Shown one piece after another: positions 32,848 to 38,224 of a stretch of 38,224 nt of DNA. The translations under genes and the position numbers were made by a program. How positions within the stretch are numbered: position 1 is the first letter of the stretch; each line of letters opens with the position of its first letter. The notes beneath the pieces are model-generated. The model ran no database searches, had not been told where the DNA came from, and worked only from the letters and a program-made list of their open reading frames with translations. This DNA comes from Ruminococcus sp. (GTDB lineage: Bacteria > Bacillota > Clostridia > Oscillospirales > Acutalibacteraceae): positions 1-38,224 of the forward strand of contig SFGA01000013.1 of assembly GCA_004556705.1 (NCBI GenBank), in the 5' to 3' direction.

Positions 32848-35056
32848 TGTTATTCTCCAAAAGCATATATTTGAGTGCAGAATATCGGCGTGTCTTTTTA
32901 TCGTTTTGCGCCATTTCAAAAACCTCTGCCGAGCTTCCTACAATAACATGCTTTTCCTTTGCTCTTGTAACGGCGGTATAGAGAAGATTTCTGTATTTAA
33001 GCTGTGGAATTACAGATATTATCGGCAAAATAACCGCCTTAAATTCACTGCCCTGGCTTTTATGTACAGTAACGGCATAAGCAAGTTCAAGTTCAATCAG
33101 TTGGTCTTTCATATATGTTGCTCTGCGGTCATCATCAAAGCAGATAATCACACATTCGTTTTTTATATCTATTTTTTCGATTATGCCGATATCGCCGTTA
33201 AAAATGCCCTCGCCCGAGTCCTTGCCCTTTTCCCAGCCGATATTATAATTATTCTTTATCTGCATAACCTTGTCGCCCTCACGGAACACCTTAAAGCCGA
33301 CGGTTATTTCGTTTTTGCCCTTTTCGCGAGGATTAACAAGCTCTTGGAGCATTTTGTTAAGATTATTTGTACCTGCTTCGCCCTTTTTAGACGGACATAT
33401 CACCTGAATATCCGTAAGCGGAGAATAACCGTAAGCTGCAGGCAAACGCTTGGAATAAAGCTCTGCCACCGTCTGTGCGGTATCAAAAGCATTTCTTCTC
33501 TCCATAAGGAAAAAGTCGCTGTCCTTTTTATCGATTATAACCTGCTCGCCGTTGACTATTCTATGTGCGTTTGTAACAATCAAGCTGTCAAGCGACTGCC
33601 TGAAAACTTCTTTCAATTCGACAACGGGTAAAAGTCCCGAGCCGATTAAGTCCGACAAAACATTGCCTGCACCGACTGCAGGAAGCTGATCGGAGTCGCC
33701 GACCATTATAAATCTGCAACCGAACGGAAGTGCTGACAAAAGACTTGCAAAAAGGCTTGTATCAACCATTGAAAGCTCGTCAACTATAAGCGCCTCACAG
33801 TCAAGCGGATTGCGTAAATTGCGCTGAAAAGCAGGTCTGTCGTTTTCGTCCCATTCGACCTCAAGCAAGCGATGAATTGTCTTTGCTTCCTTGCCCGTAA
33901 GCTCGCTCATTCGCTTTGCCGCCCTGCCCGTTGGCGCTGCAAGTGCAATTTCAAGTCCTTCGTTTTCAAACACACTGATTATGCCCTTTAGCGTTGTTGT
34001 TTTTCCTGTACCCGGTCCGCCCGTCAAAATGAGCATACCCTTATTTATTGCGGTCTGAATAGCCTCTTTTTGCTTTTGGGCATATTCGATTTTCAGCGAA
34101 GCCTCAACCGCTTCGATTTCCTTATAAAGCGTTTTTCTTTCGGGAGGCGGAAATTTCAAAAGCACCTTCATCCTGTTGCTTATTGACTTTTCGTCAAAAT
34201 AAGCCGAGGTTAGAAAAATGAACTCCTTATTGTTCATTTCCTTTGAAACAAGCTTGCTTTCGCCTATAAGCTCATCAATCATAATGTCGGCGGTATCCTC
34301 GTTTGCAGAAAGATACTGTGCTGAAATTTTTACAAGTTTTTCTCTCGGTAAGCAAGTGTGACCGTCCGAATATAAATTGTGCGTAACAATATGTAAAATA
34401 CCTGCTTTAATTCTATATGACTGGTTTATGCCGTTGGGTAATTTATCTGCTATCGCCTCTGCCCTTTCAAAGCCTATTCCCGTACCCGAAAAGCACAAAT
34501 CGAACGGATTTTCCATAACTCTTTCAACCGCTTTTGCACCGAAAAGCTTATATGCCTTAATGCACTCGTTCGGCGTCATTCCGTAAGCCTCAAGATTCAT
34601 CATAATACCTCTTACGGCAAACTGACTCTTGAAATCGCTCGACATTTTCTTTGCACGTTCTAAGGATATACCCTTTATAAGAGCAAGGCTTTCAGGCTCA
34701 TTTTCAAGTACCTCAAACGAACGCTCTCCGAATTTTTCTATTATTCTTTCAGCCGTCGCAGGACCTATTCCCTTTACTGCACCTGCGCTGAGATAATTAT
34801 AAAGCTGTTCCGTTGTGGCAGGCATATTTCTCTCGTAGCTTTCCACCTTAAACTGTCTGCCGAACGCGTTGTGAAAAGTCCAATTACCCGAGCATTTAAC
34901 GGTTTCGCCGACGGAAATTCCCGAGAAAATGCCAACGGCCGTGATAAGCTCGTCATCACAGCCAATTTCAAGCACGGTATATCCGTTCTGCTCATTTCTG
35001 AACTTAACATCCTCAACCGTACCGCTTATTATTTCGTTTTTAAGCTCTTCACTCAT
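32840..35056 (-). CDS. recD2: RecD2-type ATP-dependent DNA helicase
   Basis: The product is 738 aa, typical of RecD2, the RecD-like helicase found without RecBC. Order: N-terminal OB-like region (about 1-75), helix-hairpin-helix DNA-binding repeats (about 88-200), and a superfamily-1B helicase core with Walker A GGPGTGKTT at 346-354, IVDELSMVD as Walker B and a C-terminal AVTVHKSQGSEF motif. It unwinds DNA 5' to 3' and is linked with repair and fork stability. Its start overlaps the upstream small membrane protein stop by four bases and its end overlaps the ComF gene. Confidence 0.95.
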   Translation of the reverse strand: MSEELKNEIISGTVEDVKFRNEQNGYTVLEIGCDDELITAVGIFSGISVGETVKCSGNWTFHNAFGRQFKVESYERNMPATTEQLYNYLSAGAVKGIGPATAERIIEKFGERSFEVLENEPESLALIKGISLERAKKMSSDFKSQFAVRGIMMNLEAYGMTPNECIKAYKLFGAKAVERVMENPFDLCFSGTGIGFERAEAIADKLPNGINQSYRIKAGILHIVTHNLYSDGHTCLPREKLVKISAQYLSANEDTADIMIDELIGESKLVSKEMNNKEFIFLTSAYFDEKSISNRMKVLLKFPPPERKTLYKEIEAVEASLKIEYAQKQKEAIQTAINKGMLILTGGPGTGKTTTLKGIISVFENEGLEIALAAPTGRAAKRMSELTGKEAKTIHRLLEVEWDENDRPAFQRNLRNPLDCEALIVDELSMVDTSLFASLLSALPFGCRFIMVGDSDQLPAVGAGNVLSDLIGSGLLPVVELKEVFRQSLDSLIVTNAHRIVNGEQVIIDKKDSDFFLMERRNAFDTAQTVAELYSKRLPAAYGYSPLTDIQVICPSKKGEAGTNNLNKMLQELVNPREKGKNEITVGFKVFREGDKVMQIKNNYNIGWEKGKDSGEGIFNGDIGIIEKIDIKNECVIICFDDDRRATYMKDQLIELELAYAVTVHKSQGSEFKAVILPIISVIPQLKYRNLLYTAVTRAKEKHVIVGSSAEVFEMAQNDKKTRRYSALKYMLLENNNE

Positions 35057-35388
35057 TTGAACAATTCCTCTAATTCCTCAACCGATACAAGATAAATTCC
35101 GTTTGTCTGTCTGCAAACATTCAAGCAGGAAAGCCTTTGCGCTTCATTCATTCCCTTATCGAGAACAAGCACCTTACCGTGATTTTCATCGCCGATAAGA
35201 TTGAGCTTTGTCCTTGCGGAATATGCCGCTTGAGTTATCTCCTCTCCGCAGCCCTCCGACGGAATAATTATGTAATAGTCGTACTTGCCCTTTGGCATTA
35301 AAAGCTTGAACATTATTCCGTAAGACAGCGCAAGCAAGCCTAAAAGTATCAATCCGACGAAAACCGATGCAAAAAACGCCTCTAACAT
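35053..35388 (-). CDS. Hypothetical membrane-anchored protein, 111 aa
   Basis: I do not recognise it. From the ATG at 35388 it has one membrane segment at about residues 4-27 and a soluble domain of about 75 residues with a beta-alpha-beta pattern, likely cytosolic or extracellular depending on orientation. Basic residues after the segment favour an outside N-terminus and a cytoplasmic domain. The ribosome site GGGGTG is part of the 3' arm of the hairpin that ends RNase P RNA. It overlaps recD2 by four bases. Confidence 0.72.
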   Translation of the reverse strand: MLEAFFASVFVGLILLGLLALSYGIMFKLLMPKGKYDYYIIIPSEGCGEEITQAAYSARTKLNLIGDENHGKVLVLDKGMNEAQRLSCLNVCRQTNGIYLVSVEELEELFK

Positions 35389-35418
35389 TAAAATCACCCC
35401 ATAACATAGTATGAGGCG
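35389..35418 (-). terminator. RNase P RNA terminator whose 3' arm carries the RBS of the next gene
   Basis: On the minus strand CGCCTCATA (35418-35410) pairs with TATGGGGTG (35403-35395), two G-U pairs and a six-base loop, then ATTTTA and the ATG at 35388. GGGGTG in the 3' arm is the ribosome site of the small membrane protein. Third case of this arrangement in the window. Confidence 0.65.
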
Positions 35419-35429
35419 AATTCAACAAT

Positions 35430-35766
35430 GTGAGTAAACCTGTAAGCCGAGTTCTGTCATTGAAAGCAATTATCTATCTACTCGTACCGTTGCCGATACG
35501 CTCAAGCCATCCGTCGAAGTATCTGCCCAGCTGACAACTTCGGTCGATGTTGCATCGGGTAGGGTTTACTTGGCAATATTGTTACCAATATTCCGGTGAG
35601 CTCTTACCTCGCCTTTCCACCCTTACCGTATAAATACGGCGGTATATCTCTATGCACTTTCCCGGAGGTCGCCCTCGGCGGCCGTTAGCCGTTACCCTGC
35701 TGTGTGATGCTCGGACTTTCCTCATTGACGCATTGCTGCGCCCCCGTAATTGCTCAATCTACTCAC
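35430..35766 (-). ncRNA. rnpB: RNase P RNA (rnpB)
   Basis: Catalytic RNA that matures tRNA 5' ends. On the minus strand the conserved GAGGAAAGTCCGAGC block (about 35727-35713), AGGGTAACGGCTAACGG (about 35703-35687), GGGTGGAAAGGCGAGGTAAG (about 35632-35613) and the 3' block ACAGAACTCGGCTTACAG (about 35457-35440) are all present. The ends pair as helix P1, GTGAGTA with TACTCAC, fixing the extent at about 337 bases. A consensus promoter precedes it and a terminator-like hairpin follows. Confidence 0.95.
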
Positions 35767-35772
35767 ATATAT

Positions 35773-35801
35773 ATTTTATTATATTTTTATCGCTATGTCA
35801 A
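35773..35801 (-). promoter_or_regulatory. Sigma-A promoter of rnpB, overlapping the upstream stop codon
   Basis: TTGACA (35801-35796), 17 bases, TAAAAT (35778-35773) on the minus strand. The TGA within TTGACA is the stop codon of the deacetylase gene. Transcription should start near 35766, matching the 5' end of P1. Confidence 0.82.
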
Positions 35802-36811
35802 TTACCGTAATCCCGCAAGGACTTGAAAACATAGCCGTTTTCCCTTGCGTAATCGATTATTTGAGCAAGAGCGTTCGAGTTATCGGGCGAAACTGCGTGT
35901 AAAAGTATCACAGCGCCCGGATGAAGTCTTGCAGTTACCGTGTTAAAAGCATAGTCCGCACCCTTTTGGTTATTCAAATCCCAATCGGAATACGCAAGCG
36001 ACCAAAACACGCTTTTATAACCGAGTGAGCCGACCAAATCAAGCGCACTTTCGGAATATTCGCCCATCGGAAAACGGAAATACGGCTCGGAATATCCGAA
36101 ATTAGTTCGCAAATAATCGTCCATCCCCTTTATTTCCTGCGCCATTTCAGTTCTCGTGAGCGACGGGAAAGACGGATGTTTAACAGAGTGATTTCCGACA
36201 ATATGACCCTCGTTTATCATTCTCGATATAAGCTCGGGATACTGCTTTACTTGAGGCAAAGTGCAGAAAAATGCCGCCGGAACGTTCTTTTCTTTTAGCG
36301 TGTCCAAAATTTTTGCGGTATAGCCGTTTTCATATCCGCAGTCGAAGGTAAGATAAAGCACCTTTTCGCTTGAAACGGTATCAAGGCACAGAGCATTAAA
36401 ATTGTGTTCGTCAAAATATTTTTGATTGTTTACGGAAACCTGATTCGGCTTTCCGTCCTTTGCGACACCGAAGCCGTAGCCCTTTTTCTCCGTCGATAAA
36501 TTCCTTGTATTTTCGGGGTCTGTAACCTTAAATTCAACGCAGGGAAGCGGCTCTCTGCCGGTGTAGGTCTTTCCGTCCTGAAGCACGGCAGAGCCCGAGC
36601 CTGCCTGCAAAACATTTGATTTTGAGCTGTTATTTTTATCATTCTTTTTTGTCGTTGTAAGCAATTCCGTTTTCATTTCCTCGGTTGTAGCTTCTGTGAT
36701 TGTCTCGGAAGAGTCTGACGGAGTTGTTTCGTCGGGGATCGGCTCTTTTGAGCAAGAGCATAACAAAAACACGAATATTAAAGAAATAAGTACAGCTATA
36801 GCTTTTTTCAT
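35798..36811 (-). CDS. Polysaccharide deacetylase, PdaA-like lipoprotein
   Basis: The product is 337 aa from the ATG near 36811, six bases after AAGGTG; starts two or three codons earlier are possible and the position may be off by a base. The N-terminal signal ends FLLCSC, a lipobox-like site, then a Ser/Thr linker. The NodB domain has TFDCGYENGYT (metal Asp, and the GYENGYT wording typical of PdaA), the HSVKHP metal pair (GNHSVKHP), and RFPMGEYSE. PdaA makes muramic delta-lactam in the spore cortex by removing N-acetyl groups. It suggests a spore-forming ancestry but does not prove sporulation. Confidence 0.88.
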   Translation of the reverse strand: MKKAIAVLISLIFVFLLCSCSKEPIPDETTPSDSSETITEATTEEMKTELLTTTKKNDKNNSSKSNVLQAGSGSAVLQDGKTYTGREPLPCVEFKVTDPENTRNLSTEKKGYGFGVAKDGKPNQVSVNNQKYFDEHNFNALCLDTVSSEKVLYLTFDCGYENGYTAKILDTLKEKNVPAAFFCTLPQVKQYPELISRMINEGHIVGNHSVKHPSFPSLTRTEMAQEIKGMDDYLRTNFGYSEPYFRFPMGEYSESALDLVGSLGYKSVFWSLAYSDWDLNNQKGADYAFNTVTARLHPGAVILLHAVSPDNSNALAQIIDYARENGYVFKSLRDYGN

Positions 36812-36823
36812 TTTCATCACCTT

Positions 36824-36854
36824 ATAAAAATGTCCGTTACCGTCGGCAACGGAC
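36824..36854 (-). terminator. Terminator after the 59-residue protein gene
   Basis: GTCCGTTGCC (36854-36845) pairs with GGTAACGGAC (36841-36832), loop of three, followed by ATTTTTAT on the minus strand. The ribosome site of the deacetylase lies just past the T-run and outside the stem. Confidence 0.75.
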
Positions 36855-36865
36855 TTACTTTGATT

Positions 36866-37045
36866 TTACATCATACTTTGCATATTTTCAACTATATTTG
36901 AAAAAGTGTTAATAGCTTTTTTAGCCGTCTTTTTAACATTTCTCATCGGATTGTCGTTCATAGCAGAGCCTGCCATTGCAACTGCTGCACCTAAAGCAAG
37001 ACTTGCACCGACAGCCTTCATTGTTTTTTCTGTTTGCTTTTTCAT
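36866..37045 (-). CDS. Small protein, 59 aa, one hydrophobic helix
   Basis: The ATG at 37045 follows AGAGGTG at a good distance, which supports a real gene. The product has a basic N-terminus (KKQTEKTMK), an Ala/Gly-rich helix at about residues 12-29 (VGASLALGAAVAMAGSAM) and an amphipathic Lys-rich C-terminal half. It could be a membrane-associated peptide or bind nucleic acid; I do not recognise a family. It precedes the deacetylase gene with a terminator between. Confidence 0.7.
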   Translation of the reverse strand: MKKQTEKTMKAVGASLALGAAVAMAGSAMNDNPMRNVKKTAKKAINTFSNIVENMQSMM

Positions 37046-37140
37046 TGTTTTCACCTCTTTGTTTTTATGATGTACTAATATTCTTTACACAAACAGAAAA
37101 ATAATTATTGTATAGTTCTTTTATTTTTTGAAAAATATGT

Positions 37141-37146
37141 TAAAAT
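37141..37146 (+). promoter_or_regulatory. Predicted extended -10 of trmL
   Basis: TGTTAAAAT gives an extended -10 (box 37141-37146). No good -35 stands 17 bases upstream. It lies 28 bases before the start codon. Confidence 0.4.
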
Positions 37147-37173
37147 AGATAAAAAAATTCGGGAGAGTATAAA

Positions 37174-37686
37174 ATGTCAATAAATATAGTAATGGTTGAG
37201 CCTGAAATTCCGCAAAACACAGGCAATGTCGCAAGAACCTGTGCATTGACAGGCGCAAGACTTCATCTTGTAGGTCCTATGGGCTTTAAAATTGACGACC
37301 GAAAGCTCAAAAGAGCAGGTCTTGATTATTGGTATCTTTTGGATATTACATATTATGAAAATCTTGATGAATTTCTTGAAAAAAACAAAGAACACAAGGA
37401 CAAATTCTATTTCTTCACAACAAAGGGCAGGCACATTTATTCGGATGTAAAATATCCCGATAACTGCTATCTTTTCTTCGGAAAAGAAACAAAAGGATTA
37501 CCTGAAAGTTTGCTCTACGACCACCCCGACACCTGCGTCCGTATGCCGATGTTAAACCACGAAAGGGCAAGAAGCCTCAACCTTTCAAACACCGTTGCGA
37601 TTGCAACCTACGAAGTGTTAAGGCAATGGAATTTCCCCGAGCTTCTTTGCGAGGGTCAGCTCCACGATTTGAAATGGGACGAATAA
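37174..37686 (+). CDS. trmL: tRNA (cytidine(34)-2'-O)-methyltransferase TrmL
   Basis: The product is 170 aa, a minimal SPOUT methyltransferase. It 2'-O-methylates the wobble base of certain Leu tRNAs using S-adenosylmethionine. Family marks are VEPEIPQNTGNVART at the N-terminus, LFFGKETKGLP in the middle and SLNLSNTVAIATYEVLRQ near the C-terminus, which form the trefoil-knot cofactor site. GGGAGAG precedes the ATG. Monocistronic. Confidence 0.95.
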   Translation: MSINIVMVEPEIPQNTGNVARTCALTGARLHLVGPMGFKIDDRKLKRAGLDYWYLLDITYYENLDEFLEKNKEHKDKFYFFTTKGRHIYSDVKYPDNCYLFFGKETKGLPESLLYDHPDTCVRMPMLNHERARSLNLSNTVAIATYEVLRQWNFPELLCEGQLHDLKWDE

Positions 37687-37692
37687 AAAATT

Positions 37693-37722
37693 AAGCCTAT
37701 TGCTAATTCAATAAGCTTTTGT
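37693..37722 (+). terminator. Terminator of trmL
   Basis: AAGCCTATTG (37693-37702) pairs with CAATAAGCTT (37709-37718) with one C-A mismatch, followed by TTTGTTGT. Six bases after the trmL stop. Confidence 0.65.
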
Positions 37723-37753
37723 TGTGTCAAAATTCACGGACAATCACATTTTC

Positions 37754-37842
37754 AGCCTCCCTTGTGTAAAGAGCGGTGCCGAACGAATGTGGGCGGAGGG
37801 ATTGTAAGGTTGATTTTATATAATTTTATAAAAATCCCTCAT
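37754..37842. repeat. Degenerate palindromic repeat, copy 1
   Basis: GCCTCCCTTGTG begins the stretch and GGAGGGATT (37795-37803) pairs with AATCCCTC (37833-37840) across a 29-base AT-rich centre. The wording resembles a worn copy of the better kept element at 38127-38215. No gene is supported here. Confidence 0.5.
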
Positions 37843-37891
37843 TCATTTTTTTGTTCCAAAAAAACGACAGCTCCCTTTACAAATGAGCCTG

Positions 37892-37920
37892 TGACGGACA
37901 ACCCTTGCGGTTGTCCGTCA
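37892..37920. repeat. Perfect 12-bp inverted repeat
   Basis: TGACGGACAACC (37892-37903) and GGTTGTCCGTCA (37909-37920) flank CTTGC. A perfect hairpin, followed on the plus strand by ATTTTATTTT. It could act as a terminator, but it lies 170 bases past trmL. Confidence 0.75.
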
Positions 37921-37946
37921 ATTTTATTTTATATGAAATTTGTTGC

Positions 37947-38053
37947 GGACAGGGGCAAGCCCTGTCCCTACGGTATGATATTGAATTTAATTTGATAACA
38001 GCCGAAAGCAGTAACATATTTGCTAATTCGTTCGGCAGGAGCAAGCCCCTGCC
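37947..38053. repeat. Two related GC-rich hairpins around GCAAGC
   Basis: GGACAGGG/CCCTGTCC (37947-37954, 37960-37967) and GGCAGG/CCTGCC (38034-38039, 38048-38053) both have a loop containing GCAAG. They stand about 80 bases apart. The first is followed by CCTACGGT, the second by CCACCGTG, so they look like diverged copies of one element. Confidence 0.6.
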
Positions 38054-38126
38054 CCACCGTGTGGGATATATTTTTCGCTCCGTGCGAAACACCAACTTTT
38101 GCGATTTGTGCACAGCCGCATTTTTA

Positions 38127-38215
38127 GGCTCCCTCTGACGAGGGAGCTGTTGAGCGTAGCGAAACTGAGGGAGAGAAAGCAATAAATATCAAACTTTCGT
38201 TATCTCTCCCTCAGT
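38127..38215. repeat. Two-part palindromic repeat element
   Basis: GCTCCCTC (38128-38135) and GAGGGAGC (38140-38147) form a perfect hairpin around TGAC. Then GAGCGTAGCGAA leads to ACTGAGGGAGAGA (38164-38176), which pairs perfectly over 13 bases with TCTCTCCCTCAGT (38203-38215) across a 26-base centre. The element has no coding capacity worth noting and reads as a small non-autonomous intergenic repeat. Confidence 0.7.
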
Positions 38216-38224
38216 CATTTTTCT

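Larger units (their letters stand above)
37723..38224. other. Intergenic region with repeats, no gene seen
   Basis: After the trmL terminator there is no reading frame with a ribosome site and protein-like composition. Three open frames exist (about 77-101 codons), but they run through the palindromes and show no family resemblance. The stretch holds only the repeat elements listed, to the window edge. Confidence 0.7.

Noticed and set aside
32810..33631. Plus-strand open frame of 273 codons opposite recD2
   Set aside because: Antisense to conserved helicase motifs; no sign of independent coding.
37762..38182. Three open frames of 77-101 codons near the right edge
   Set aside because: They are made of palindromic repeat sequence, have no ribosome sites and no protein-like pattern.
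37754..38215. CRISPR array
   Set aside because: The repeats are palindromes of different wording and spacing, with no regular direct repeat and no cas genes.

Overview
The window reads as one chromosomal segment of an AT-leaning, low-GC Gram-positive anaerobe. It is most likely a member of the Clostridia in the Oscillospirales/Ruminococcaceae range. The reasons are strong AGGAGG-type ribosome sites, a T-box in front of valS, class-typical sigma-A promoters (TTGACA-17-TATAAT), a PdaA-type deacetylase of the kind used in spore cortex formation, a FtsEX/M23/S41 locus, and palindromic intergenic repeats of a style common in gut Clostridia. The taxonomic placement is inference. I see no phage, transposase, CRISPR array or tRNA.

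Layout. 1-5430 (minus): the ftsE-ftsX-M23 peptidase-S41 operon, then an unknown protein. The S41 protein appears to have lost both catalytic residues. 5536-7801 (minus): a PucR/CdaR-type regulator and two small membrane-anchored proteins that share a His/Cys metal-site-like tail. 7806-10824 (minus): a Crp/Fnr-type regulator followed by a lipoprotein, permease and ATPase of the nitrate/sulfonate/taurine ABC family; a perfect inverted repeat touches the regulator promoter. 10855-13996 (plus): a lone GH2 beta-galactosidase, convergent with a histidine phosphatase (minus). 14820-18872 (plus): a complete potABCD polyamine uptake operon with a consensus promoter and a two-hairpin leader.

18871-22637 (minus): U32 family protein, acyltransferase-like protein and a penicillin-binding protein. 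22641-27873 (minus): tmk, DUF2156, GNAT, DJ-1/PfpI, 5-formyl-THF cyclo-ligase and mltG, mostly overlapping or a few bases apart. 27884-28567 (minus): GtrA-like membrane protein. 28581-31608 (minus): valS behind a T-box. 31614-35801 (minus): RNase P RNA, a small membrane protein, recD2, a ComF-type protein and another small membrane protein. 35798-37045 (minus): PdaA-like deacetylase and a 59-residue protein. 37141-37722 (plus): trmL. 37730-38224 holds no convincing gene; it is a cluster of palindromic repeats.

The genes are largely core cell-envelope, translation and nutrient-uptake functions. The most unusual points are (1) a predicted S41 pseudoprotease beside the FtsEX cell-wall hydrolase system, (2) three places where the 3' arm of a terminator-like hairpin also supplies the ribosome binding site of the next gene, (3) the regulatory leaders of ftsE and potA, (4) the paired His/Cys membrane proteins, and (5) the terminal repeat cluster. 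No clearly new defence or mobile system is visible.
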